DNA of 8,666 nt from Vicinamibacteria bacterium (lineage in GTDB: Bacteria > Acidobacteriota > Vicinamibacteria > Vicinamibacterales > 2-12-FULL-66-21), in the NCBI GenBank assembly GCA_025937075.1, contig JAICSD010000168.1, positions 1 through 8,666 on the forward strand, written 5' to 3'. How positions within the stretch are numbered: position 1 is the stretch's first letter; every line of letters starts with the position of its first letter. Shown here one piece after another: positions 1 through 5,678 of this stretch. The translations under genes were made by a program, and so were the position numbers. The notes beneath the pieces were generated by a model, which was given only the letters and a program-made list of their open reading frames with translations, did not search any database and had not been told where the DNA came from.

Positions 1-105
1 GCGGTGGTCGTGGCGGTGCTGGCGGCCGTAGCGTTCCTTGGCTGTTACCTTCCCGCCCGGCGTGCCACGCGCGTGGATCCGATCATCGCCCTTCGTCAGG
101 AATAG
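1..105 (+). CDS. ABC transporter permease, C-terminal fragment (ADOP/MacB-FtsX type)
   Basis: Frame 1 is open from the window edge to a TAG at 103-105 and gives the last 34 residues of a protein. They form one hydrophobic helix ([18 protein letters not shown]) followed by [17 protein letters not shown] last transmembrane helix followed by an 'ARRA-x-R-x-DP-x-x-ALR-x-E' tail is the usual ending of MacB/FtsX-type permeases and of the long acidobacterial ADOP permeases, which take part in efflux or envelope export. Only this tail is visible, so the subfamily, partner ATPase and substrate cannot be judged. The next gene starts 78 bases downstream and has its own -10-like element, so it is probably not part of the same operon. 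Confidence 0.75.
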   Translation, partial: AVVVAVLAAVAFLGCYLPARRATRVDPIIALRQE

Positions 106-152
106 TCCGCATCCTTTGATCCGCGCGTTCCGCGTTGTCCGCGGCGACCTCG

Positions 153-158
153 TATACT
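153..158 (+). promoter_or_regulatory. Possible -10 element for the ABM-like gene
   Basis: TATACT lies 25 bases upstream of the GTG start at 184 and matches five of six bases of a sigma-70 -10 hexamer. No convincing -35 hexamer sits at 16-18 bases; TTGTCC at 135-140 is too close. The implied leader of roughly 18-20 bases would contain the GGGAGGG Shine-Dalgarno sequence at 174-180. Confidence 0.35.
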
Positions 159-183
159 GTCCCGCACAGGTCAGGGAGGGTCA

Positions 184-531
184 GTGGTCGCAGTCGTGTG
201 GCAGTTCGACATTCGGCAGGGCACGGAAGGCGAGTTCGAGCGCTTCTACGGCGCCGACGGCGACTGGACGAAGCTGTCGCGCCGCAGCCGCTCGTTCCTC
301 GGCAGCTCCTTTCTGCGGGACATCGCCGTCGACGGCCGCTACCTGCTCGTCGAGTACTGGGGCGAGATGGTGGTGTACGAAAAGCACCTCGCCAACTTCG
401 ACACGGAGGTGAAGGCGCTCGAAGCGCAGCGGGAGCGGTTCGTGAACAAGATGGAGACCATCGGCGTCTTCACCGCCCTCGATGTCCCCGACCGTGTCGG
501 CCCCACCTGGTCCCGCCGTTCCGGCGGCTGA
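184..531 (+). CDS. ABM-like (antibiotic biosynthesis monooxygenase-type) dimeric alpha/beta-barrel protein
   Basis: The product is 115 residues, the usual size for a single ABM/ferredoxin-like domain protein. Residues 2-10 form a first strand (VAVVWQFDI). Residues 14-34 carry the typical helix with the GADGDW segment (23-28). SFLGSSFLRD (37-46) and RYLLVEYWGE (52-61) give two further strands, followed by a long helix (65-92) and a last strand near TIGVFTAL (92-99). ABM-fold proteins form dimers and include cofactor-independent monooxygenases, but many are uncharacterised, so no reaction can be assigned. The GTG start is preceded by GGGAGGG at 174-180, with only 3-4 bases between it and the start. 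The next in-frame GTG (196) would be about 15 bases away and would cut into the first strand. A hairpin overlaps the stop codon, suggesting a monocistronic unit. Confidence 0.75.
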   Translation: MVAVVWQFDIRQGTEGEFERFYGADGDWTKLSRRSRSFLGSSFLRDIAVDGRYLLVEYWGEMVVYEKHLANFDTEVKALEAQRERFVNKMETIGVFTALDVPDRVGPTWSRRSGG

Positions 532-543
532 CGATCGGCGGGA
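511..543 (+). terminator. Terminator-like hairpin region at the end of the ABM-like gene
   Basis: TCCCGCCG at 511-518 is perfectly complementary to CGGCGGGA at 536-543 (8-bp stem, 17-base loop spanning the TGA at 529-531). The left arm can instead pair locally, with CCGCCG (513-518) and CGGCGG (522-527) around a 3-base loop. A short pyrimidine run (ATCTTTC) follows at 548-554, but there is no proper U tract. This is a plausible but weak intrinsic terminator. Confidence 0.4.
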
Positions 544-576
544 CCGCATCTTTCGGCCCACCACCTACCGCACACC

Positions 577-599
577 AGCGAGCGAGCGAGCGAGCGAGC
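577..599 (+). repeat. AGCG tetranucleotide microsatellite, 5.75 copies
   Basis: Five perfect AGCG units plus AGC lie in the non-coding gap between the ABM-like gene and the first small unknown gene. A short tandem repeat like this can change length by replication slippage. It lies 185 bases upstream of the next start codon, and nothing links it to a promoter. Confidence 0.9.
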
Positions 600-660
600 C
601 AATCACTACTGCTCAGCTCGCATCGCGCCGATGTACTGCGCGGCGGACACGTCGTCTGCT

Positions 661-689
661 CCTGCACACCTGTGCCCGCACCTGCACAG
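661..689 (+). other. Cluster of short competing hairpins with a direct repeat
   Basis: CCTGCACA occurs at 661-668 and again at 681-688, exactly 20 bases apart. Between the copies, TGTGC (671-675) can pair with GCACA (664-668), or extended as CTGTGC (670-675) with GCACAG (684-689). The two pairings exclude each other. This is the only structured part of the non-coding stretch 532-783 other than the microsatellite and the end of the terminator region. It could be an operator or leader structure for the small gene at 784, or chance in GC-rich DNA. Confidence 0.25.
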
Positions 690-783
690 TACGGCGTCGT
701 CGCCTGCAGGTTCGGGGAGGGGAGCGACGTTGGAGCCTCGATCAATCGGAAGAGAGCAGGGAAAGGCGACCTGGGGCGGGTAG

Positions 784-993
784 ATGTTCTATTTCTTCCA
801 GCGCGGCTCGGAGTTTCTCCGCTGCGAGATCTCCGGGACGGCGGAGGCGGGCTTCAGGATCATCGTGACGGAGCCCGACGGTGACGAGCGCGTCGAGAGC
901 TTCCGCTCGTCTGAAGACGCGCACGAGCGCTGGCTCAGGCTGCAGGAAGGGTTCGTCAACGACGGCTGGTGGGGGCCTCACGGTCGGGACTGA
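784..993 (+). CDS. Small protein of unknown function, YFF...GPHGR family (copy A)
   Basis: This encodes a 69-residue, probably cytoplasmic protein with no signal peptide, no membrane helix and no domain I recognise. It opens with MFYFFQRGSEFLRCEI, has a central FRIIVTEPDGDERVESF segment and ends RWLRLQEGFVNDGWWGPHGRD. The pattern suggests two or three strands followed by one helix (about residues 44-58) and a conserved tail. It aligns along its whole length with the protein at 3690-3902, with about 28 of 69 positions identical including start and end, which argues strongly that both are real genes and that both starts are right. The ATG has no good Shine-Dalgarno; the nearest purine run is GGGGCGGG just upstream. 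The gene is followed 3 bases after its stop by a near-perfect inverted repeat and then by the oxidoreductase operon. Function unknown. Confidence 0.8.
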   Translation: MFYFFQRGSEFLRCEISGTAEAGFRIIVTEPDGDERVESFRSSEDAHERWLRLQEGFVNDGWWGPHGRD

Positions 994-996
994 TGC

Positions 997-1023
997 TGTC
1001 AATGGCGGCTGCCGGCATTGACA
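997..1023. promoter_or_regulatory. Near-perfect 27-base inverted repeat (TGTCAATG...CATTGACA), candidate operator or terminator
   Basis: Left arm 997-1009 and right arm 1011-1023 match at 12 of 13 positions around a single T, with outer half-sites TGTCAATG and CATTGACA. A further direct copy of the right half-site, CGGCATTGAC, occurs at 1036-1045, 23 bases after the first copy (1013-1022). The repeat starts 3 bases after the stop of the small gene at 784-993, so it could end that transcript, but no T tract follows. The extra half-site, and its position upstream of the promoter for the gene at 1096, fit better with a regulator-binding site. No regulator gene is seen next to it. Confidence 0.5.
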
Positions 1024-1058
1024 CGCGTCAGTAAACGGCATTGACCTTCAGCTCGTAC

Positions 1059-1087
1059 GTGACAACTGCGCTGCGATTGGCGATAAG
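1059..1087 (+). promoter_or_regulatory. Predicted promoter of the oxidoreductase operon, leaderless architecture
   Basis: GTGACA (1059-1064, five of six matches to TTGACA) is followed after 17 bases by GATAAG (1082-1087, four of six matches to TATAAT). The GTG start codon at 1096 begins 8 bases after the -10 element, where transcription would be expected to start. No Shine-Dalgarno fits in that space, so the mRNA is probably leaderless. Confidence 0.5.
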
Positions 1088-1095
1088 CTACAACG

Positions 1096-2253
1096 GTGCC
1101 CACATCCGACGGAAAGCTCGGCGTCGGCGTCACCGGTGTTGGCTGGTGCGCCGCGCAGCACATCTCAGCCTTCAACAAGAACCCGCACACGCGCGTCACG
1201 TGGCTCCACGGGCGTGACGCCGGGCGCACGCGCGCGAACCTGACGAAGTACGACGCGCTCGTCCCGGACGCCCGGATCACCACGCGCTACGAAGACCTGC
1301 TCGAGGCGCCCGACGTCGACATCATCGCGATTGCGACGCCCAACCACCTCCACGCATCGCAGGCGGTCGCAGCGGCGCGGGCCGGAAAGGACATCCTCCT
1401 CGAGAAGCCGACCGGCCTCGACGTCGACGAGCTCGTCCTGATTCGCGATGCCGTCCACGCGGCCGGCGTCCGGACGATCGTCTCGTTCGAGTTGCACTAC
1501 AACCCGTTCCTGAGGTTCGCGCACTGGCTGCGCACCGAAGGCTGGCTCGGCGAGATCCGGTTCGCGCGGGCGCAGTACCTGTCGCACGTGACGGACTGGT
1601 ACGCAGGCTGGGACTGGGTCCGGACGCGTGCGAGCGGCCGCAGCCATCTGCTGGCGGCGGGCTGCCATGCCGTCGACGCCCTGCGCTGGTGTTCCGGGCG
1701 GGAAGCGATCGAGGTCAGCGCATTCCACACGCGGTTCACACCGGGCTACGAATACCCCACGTCGATCATCGCGAACCTCCGGCTGGAAGGAGGCACGCTC
1801 GGCCACGTCACCAGCTCCACCGATTTCATGCTGCCGTACAACTTCAACCTCGAGCTGATGGGCGACCGTGCGACGCTGCGGCAGGAGCTGCTGCAGTGGA
1901 TGGATCGGCCGATCGACATCGAGGCGCTGGCCTCCGCGAGCCCGTTTGCCGACGTCTCGTTCGAGCCGGCGACCGATGCGGCGGGACGTCCCGCGATTCG
2001 CATCGTGTGCCGGACACCGAATTCCGTCGACGTGGCGCACCATCCCTTCCAGGCCGAGATCGACGAGCTGGTCGCGTGCGTGCTCGAAGGGCGCGACACC
2101 ACCATCGACGTGTTCGACGCCCAGAAGACGATGGAGATTTGTCTGGCCGCGGATCGCTCCGCCGAACAGGGCGGGCAGCCCGTCGCGCTGCCGCTGGTTG
2201 CCGGCGAGGCCACCACACGCACAGCAGCAACCGCTGACGTCACCGCGCATTGA
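1096..2253 (+). CDS. Gfo/Idh/MocA family oxidoreductase, cytoplasmic
   Basis: This is a 385-residue NAD(P)-dependent dehydrogenase-like protein, of normal length for the family. The N-terminal Rossmann fold has the dinucleotide-binding glycines GVTGVG (11-16), ATPNHLHA (80-87) and the family EKP motif at 103-105, with Lys104 the expected catalytic lysine. The C-terminal alpha/beta domain has GCHAVDALRW (189-198), giving the conserved His191. Family members oxidise or reduce sugars, inositols and related polyols; the substrate cannot be told here. In the usual D-x-x-x-H motif the aspartate position is Ala187, which may be a subgroup trait. There is no export signal. The GTG start lies 8 bases after a -10 element with no Shine-Dalgarno. 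The next gene begins 13 bases after the stop, so the two form an operon. The last 15 or so residues are low-complexity (Ala/Thr-rich). Confidence 0.92.
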   Translation: MPTSDGKLGVGVTGVGWCAAQHISAFNKNPHTRVTWLHGRDAGRTRANLTKYDALVPDARITTRYEDLLEAPDVDIIAIATPNHLHASQAVAAARAGKDILLEKPTGLDVDELVLIRDAVHAAGVRTIVSFELHYNPFLRFAHWLRTEGWLGEIRFARAQYLSHVTDWYAGWDWVRTRASGRSHLLAAGCHAVDALRWCSGREAIEVSAFHTRFTPGYEYPTSIIANLRLEGGTLGHVTSSTDFMLPYNFNLELMGDRATLRQELLQWMDRPIDIEALASASPFADVSFEPATDAAGRPAIRIVCRTPNSVDVAHHPFQAEIDELVACVLEGRDTTIDVFDAQKTMEICLAADRSAEQGGQPVALPLVAGEATTRTAATADVTAH

Positions 2254-2266
2254 GGGAGAAATAGAC

Positions 2267-3631
2267 ATGGGAAGCCGATCCACGAGGCGTGAATTTCTGA
2301 AGACGGCGACGGGGATCGCGGCGTCGATGCCAATCGTGCTTCGCGCGCAGGGTCCTTCCCGGCAGACGGTGCCCCCGAACGAGCGCATCCAGATCGCGCT
2401 CATCGGCGCCGGCGGCCAGGGCTCCTTCGACACCAGGACCGCGCTTCGGCTGCCCGGGATCGAGATGGTCGCCGCGTCTGACGTGTACGACGGCCGTCTG
2501 GCGCGCGCGAAGGAGGTCTGGGGAAATCAGGTGTTCACGACGCGCGACTATCGCGAGGTGCTCGCGCGCCCTGACGTGGACGCCGTGGTCATCGGCACCC
2601 CCGATCACTGGCACGCGCGGATCGCGATGGACGCGATGAAGGCCGGCAAGGACGTCTACGTCGAAAAGCCGATGGTGCAGGACATCGAGGAAGGGCAGCA
2701 GGTCATCGACGCCGAGCACCAGACGAAGCGAATCCTGCAGGTCGGCAGCCAGCGCGTCAGCTCGATCATCTATGCGAAGGCGCGCGAGCTGTATCGCAGC
2801 GGCGCGATCGGCGAGCTGAACATGGTCGAAGCGTGGATCGATCGCAACTCGGCGCTCGGCGCGTGGCAGTACACGATCCCGCCCGACGCGTCACCCGAGA
2901 CGATCGACTGGGATCGCTTCCTCGGCAACGCGCCGAAGCGGCCGTTCGAACCGATCCGGCTGTTCCGCTGGCGCAACTATCGCGATTACGGCACGGGAAT
3001 TCCCGGCGACCTCTTCGTCCACCTGTTCACCGGCATTCATTTCGTGCTCGATTCCCTCGGGCCGACGCGCATCATGGCGACGGGCGGTCTCCGCTATTGG
3101 CGCGACGGGCGCGACGTTCCGGACGTGATGCTCGCGTTGTACGACTATCCGAAGACGCAATCCCACCCAGCGTTCACGCTGTCGCTCAAGGTGAACTTCG
3201 CGGAAGGCGCGGGTGACAGTCAGGCGTTCCGCTTCGTCGGTCCGGACGGCGTGCTCACGATCGCCACGTCGAGCGTCACGCTGACCAAGCGTCAGCGGCC
3301 GAAGGAGCCGGGCTACACGATCGACACGTTCCCGCAGGCGATGCAGGACCGAATCCTCGAGGACTATCGCGCAAAGTACCCCGATCAACCCGAGCTCCGG
3401 CCCGCCGACGAGCAGGTGTTCCAGGCGCCGCCGAACTATTACGACGGCCTCGATCACTTCCGCGTCTTCTTCGACGCGATGCGCACGCGAAAGCCCGTCG
3501 TCGAGGACGCGACGTTCGGCTTCCGCGCGGCAGGCCCGGCGCTCCTCACGAACGAAAGCTACTTCGACTCGCAGCCGATCGCCTGGGATCCGGAAAAAAT
3601 GCACAAATCGGCGCCTCGTAACACGGCGTGA
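2267..3631 (+). CDS. Tat-exported Gfo/Idh/MocA family oxidoreductase
   Basis: The product is 454 residues. The ATG at 2267 has GAGGGAG upstream (GGGAG at 2254-2258, 8 bases away). This start gives a twin-arginine signal peptide: S-T-R7-R8-E-F-L-K at 5-12, a hydrophobic stretch to about 25 and a likely cleavage after LRAQG near 29. The Rossmann fold follows, with LIGAGGQGS (45-53), GTPDHWHA (110-117) and EKP (133-135). A GDLFVHLFTGIHFV segment (247-260) supplies a D-x-x-x-H pair (Asp248, His252). Tat export means the protein is folded, probably with its nicotinamide cofactor already bound, before it reaches the periplasm, as known for Zymomonas glucose-fructose oxidoreductase. Cofactor recycling outside the cell would need a coupled second substrate; this is an inference. 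It is the second gene of the operon, 13 bases after the first. The substrate is unknown. Confidence 0.93.
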   Translation: MGSRSTRREFLKTATGIAASMPIVLRAQGPSRQTVPPNERIQIALIGAGGQGSFDTRTALRLPGIEMVAASDVYDGRLARAKEVWGNQVFTTRDYREVLARPDVDAVVIGTPDHWHARIAMDAMKAGKDVYVEKPMVQDIEEGQQVIDAEHQTKRILQVGSQRVSSIIYAKARELYRSGAIGELNMVEAWIDRNSALGAWQYTIPPDASPETIDWDRFLGNAPKRPFEPIRLFRWRNYRDYGTGIPGDLFVHLFTGIHFVLDSLGPTRIMATGGLRYWRDGRDVPDVMLALYDYPKTQSHPAFTLSLKVNFAEGAGDSQAFRFVGPDGVLTIATSSVTLTKRQRPKEPGYTIDTFPQAMQDRILEDYRAKYPDQPELRPADEQVFQAPPNYYDGLDHFRVFFDAMRTRKPVVEDATFGFRAAGPALLTNESYFDSQPIAWDPEKMHKSAPRNTA

Positions 3632-3654
3632 CGCACCCGCGGCCGGGAAGCTTC

Positions 3655-3683
3655 TACACGCGGCGCCGCGTCGCGCCGATACC
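3655..3683 (+). promoter_or_regulatory. Weak promoter with an embedded 14-base palindrome, upstream of small gene copy B
   Basis: TACACG (3655-3660) and GATACC (3678-3683) are spaced by 17 bases, but each matches consensus at only three positions. The GTG at 3690 starts 6 bases after the -10-like hexamer, again leaving no room for a Shine-Dalgarno. A perfect palindrome, ACGCGGCGCCGCGT (3658-3671), covers the -35/spacer region where a repressor could act. Confidence 0.3.
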
Positions 3684-3689
3684 CTGGTC

Positions 3690-3902
3690 GTGATCTATTT
3701 CTTCCACAAGAACGAGCGGTTTCTGCAGTGCGAAATCGCCCCCACCCACATCCCGGACACCTTCGCCATCGTCCTCACGGAGACGGACGGGACTATTCGA
3801 TCGCATTTCGTACAGGGATCTTCTGAGACGCAGCGCCGCTGGGTGCAGCTCGAGCTCGACCTGAAGGCTGCGGGCTGGCACGGGCCGCACGGCCGCGAAT
3901 AG
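3690..3902 (+). CDS. Small protein of unknown function, YFF...GPHGR family (copy B)
   Basis: This 70-residue soluble protein of unknown function is a paralogue of the product at 784-993. Shared features are M-[FI]-YFF (1-5), FL-x-CEI (11-16, with Cys14 in both), a T-E-x-DG turn (31-35 here), R-W (50-51 here) and the ending G-W-x-GPHGR-[DE]. The GTG start is chosen because it places M-I-YFF exactly against M-F-YFF of copy A. No Shine-Dalgarno is visible, and a weak -10-like element ends 6 bases upstream. It lies 58 bases after the Tat oxidoreductase gene and could be its own unit or be read through from that operon. Its stop is only 8 bases from the convergent response-regulator stop, so transcripts from the two strands must meet there. 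Confidence 0.8.
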   Translation: MIYFFHKNERFLQCEIAPTHIPDTFAIVLTETDGTIRSHFVQGSSETQRRWVQLELDLKAAGWHGPHGRE

Positions 3903-3910
3903 CGGACGTG

Positions 3911-4303
3911 TCAGGTTATGTTGGACTGAGCGTTCTTCTCGAGCAGGGCGTGGACGGTTTTGACGACCGTTTCGGTATCGAGCGGCTTGCGGAGCACGAC
4001 GAGCGGACCGAGGCCGGCGAGATCGCCTTCCTGCGTGGACGAACCGGTCGTGACGAGCACGGGCACGCGCGTCAGCACCGGCGTCTGTCGCATCGTCGAC
4101 AGGACCTCGACGCCGTTGACCCAGGGCAGGAGCAGATCGAGCACGATCAGATCCGGCGTCATGGTCTTCAGCATACGCAGCGCTTCGGCCCCGTTCGCGG
4201 CGGTGACGACGTCGAATCCTTCGGAGTTGAGCAGATCCTCGACGAGCCTTCTCGCTTCTTCGTGGTCTTCGACAACGAGGACCTGCGCCGCGTTCAGCGA
4301 CAC
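3911..4303 (-). CDS. Single-domain response regulator (CheY-like receiver)
   Basis: From the GTG at 4303 the product is 130 residues, just one receiver domain with no output domain. The phosphorylation site is complete: acidic pair Glu12-Asp13 (LVVEDHEEARR), phospho-acceptor Asp56 (LIVLDLLLP), the switch threonine at 85-86 (VLVTTG) and Lys106 (VVLRKPLD). Such stand-alone receivers relay phosphate in phosphorelays or act by protein contact. No histidine kinase is seen nearby, so it is an orphan here. I chose GTG 4303 because GGAGG (4315-4311) lies 7 bases upstream. ATG 4333 (GAGG at 5 bases) and GTG 4351 are alternatives adding 10 and 16 residues that look like non-domain sequence. It follows the lactonase gene on the same strand after about 180 bases with a hairpin between, so it is probably transcribed separately. 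Confidence 0.88.
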   Translation of the reverse strand: MSLNAAQVLVVEDHEEARRLVEDLLNSEGFDVVTAANGAEALRMLKTMTPDLIVLDLLLPWVNGVEVLSTMRQTPVLTRVPVLVTTGSSTQEGDLAGLGPLVVLRKPLDTETVVKTVHALLEKNAQSNIT

Positions 4304-4406
4304 GACGGGACCTCCGGCTGAAGCGAGGGGCATTGCCGCCTCGCGTTGCACGTCGTGTACCAGCTACGCATTTCGGGTGTCCGCAATGCAGAGACTGAAA
4401 TCCATC

Positions 4407-4419
4407 CTGAACAGTTCAG
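4407..4419. promoter_or_regulatory. Perfect 13-base palindrome upstream of the response regulator
   Basis: CTGAAC-A-GTTCAG has 6-base arms that are exactly complementary around a single base. It lies about 100 bases upstream of the favoured response-regulator start, in the non-coding gap behind the lactonase gene. It could be a dimer-binding operator. No clear -35/-10 pair was found with it. Confidence 0.3.
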
Positions 4420-4449
4420 CGGCGACCTGATCCATTCACATCCGTAAGG

Positions 4450-4473
4450 GTCAGCGACGTATCAACCGCTGAC
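4450..4473 (-). terminator. Hairpin just past the lactonase stop, terminator-like
   Basis: On the minus strand, GTCAGCG (4473-4467) pairs perfectly with CGCTGAC (4456-4450) around a 10-base loop. Two more G-C pairs (4475-4476 with 4448-4449) are possible across a bulged base. It begins less than ten bases after the lactonase stop codon. No T run follows (the next bases are CCTTACGG), so if it ends transcription it is weak. Otherwise it may protect the mRNA end. Confidence 0.4.
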
Positions 4474-4481
4474 ACCAGGCC

Positions 4482-5642
4482 CTAACGCGCCCGCACGAAT
4501 TCCACGGAGACGGGCGCGCCGACGCTGATGGTCTGCTTGGTCGGCGTCAGGCGGCCCGTCCGCGGATCGATGCGGAACACCACGACGGAATCCGACTCCT
4601 GGTTGCCGGCAATCAGCCACGTGCCGGTAGGATCGATGCCAAATCCCCGCGGCGTCCTGCCGTTCGTCGGCTCGTTCGCGACGTATGTCAATCGGCCCGT
4701 CTTCTGGTCCACACTGAATTGAACGATGCTGTTGTGCCCGCGGTTCGAGCCGTAGAGAAAGCGGCCCGAGGGGTGGAGCTGCAGTTCGGCGGTGCTGTAC
4801 TCGGGCTTCACGATCTCTCCGGCGGGGAGAGTCGAGATGGTTTGCATCGGCTTGAGACCGCCGCTCTCCGGATCGCGCGTGAACGCCGTCACGGTGCAGA
4901 TCAACTCGTTGATGACATAGGCAAAGCGTCCACCTGGATGAATCGCGAGGTGCCGTGGTCCGGCGCCTGCCTGGACGGATGCGAACGGCGGATCGTTCGG
5001 TTCGAGCGATCCCTTCGTCGCATCGAAGCGGTAGATGAGGATCTTGTCGAGCCCCAGATCGGCGACGTAGGCGAACCGATTCGATCCGTCGACGTCGATC
5101 GCGTGCGCGTGCGGCTCCTTCTGGCGCGACGGGTTGACGCTCGATCCGGTGTGCTGGACGAACGCGGACGCGGGCGCGAGGCGGCCGTCGGCGCCGATCG
5201 GCAGCACGGCGACGCTGCCGCCGCCGTAGTTGGCGACGAGCACGTCGTGGCCGGACCGATCCACTGACAGGTGAGCGGGACCCGCGCCGCGGCTGGACTG
5301 CTGATTGAGCGGCGACAGCTTTCCTGTGCTGCGATCGACGGCAAAGGCGCTGACCGAGCCCGCCGGCTGTCCCTCGAACGTGTCGACCTCGTTCACGGCG
5401 TACAGGAAGTCGCCGCTCGGGTGCGCCGCGAGGAAGCTCGGGCTCGGCGTCTCGACGGCGAGCTGCGGTTCGGTCAGCGCGCCCGATTTCACGTCGAGCG
5501 TGGAGACGTAGATGCCCTTGCTCTTCGCGCCGGTGTAGGTCCCGAAATACACCAGCGTCGGTCCGGACGCCGGCGTCCGTGTCTGCTGCACGCCCGCGGA
5601 CGATATCAGCATCAGTCCCGCTACAGCCATTGCGCTCCGCAT
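4482..5642 (-). CDS. Exported lactonase of the 6-phosphogluconolactonase-like (YbhE/Pgl) seven-bladed propeller family
   Basis: The product is 386 residues: a signal peptide (MRSAMAVAGLMLISSAG, 1-17) and then the full-length propeller. Recurrent blade motifs are visible: VYFGTYTGAKSKGIYV (31-46), PSFLAAHPSGDFLYAVNE (68-85), GAGPAHLSVD (119-128), EPHAHAIDVD (176-185), GAGPRHLAIHPGGRFAYVINEL (226-247), STAELQLHPSGRFLYGSNRGH (283-303) and PRGFGIDPTGTWLIAGNQ (331-348). E. coli YbhE hydrolyses 6-phosphogluconolactone in the cytosol. An exported relative more likely acts on unphosphorylated or other lactones, so I avoid the name pgl. The ATG at 5642 has AGGAG (5655-5651) 8 bases upstream and a TACAAT -10 element further up. 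It is transcribed divergently from the esterase-fusion gene, with only 68 bases between the two start codons. Confidence 0.93.
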   Translation of the reverse strand: MRSAMAVAGLMLISSAGVQQTRTPASGPTLVYFGTYTGAKSKGIYVSTLDVKSGALTEPQLAVETPSPSFLAAHPSGDFLYAVNEVDTFEGQPAGSVSAFAVDRSTGKLSPLNQQSSRGAGPAHLSVDRSGHDVLVANYGGGSVAVLPIGADGRLAPASAFVQHTGSSVNPSRQKEPHAHAIDVDGSNRFAYVADLGLDKILIYRFDATKGSLEPNDPPFASVQAGAGPRHLAIHPGGRFAYVINELICTVTAFTRDPESGGLKPMQTISTLPAGEIVKPEYSTAELQLHPSGRFLYGSNRGHNSIVQFSVDQKTGRLTYVANEPTNGRTPRGFGIDPTGTWLIAGNQESDSVVVFRIDPRTGRLTPTKQTISVGAPVSVEFVRAR

Positions 5643-5672
5643 CTCGTGGGCTCCTTTCGTGCGTGAGGCTGG

Positions 5673-5678
5673 ATTGTA
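5673..5678 (-). promoter_or_regulatory. -10 element of the lactonase gene
   Basis: Read on the minus strand, TACAAT (5678-5673) matches five of six bases of the -10 consensus. It gives a leader of about 20-25 bases containing the AGGAG at 5655-5651. The -35 region (CATACC with a 17-base spacer) is poor. The hexamer overlaps the -35 of the opposite promoter. Confidence 0.5.

Noticed and set aside
1018..1046. TTGACA at 1018-1023 and TTGACC at 1041-1046 as -35 elements
   Set aside because: Neither has a -10-like hexamer at 16-18 bases. They are better explained as parts of the repeated CATTGAC half-sites.
1165..2433. Long open frame on the minus strand opposite the first oxidoreductase (422 codons)
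   Set aside because: It runs antisense through a gene with full Gfo/Idh/MocA motifs, its product is rich in Arg/Asp/Val without any domain, and such frames are common opposite high-GC genes.
4407..4419. LexA/SOS box reading of the GAAC-A-GTTC palindrome
   Set aside because: The Gram-positive type LexA box needs four bases between GAAC and GTTC; here there is one, and no SOS gene is adjacent.
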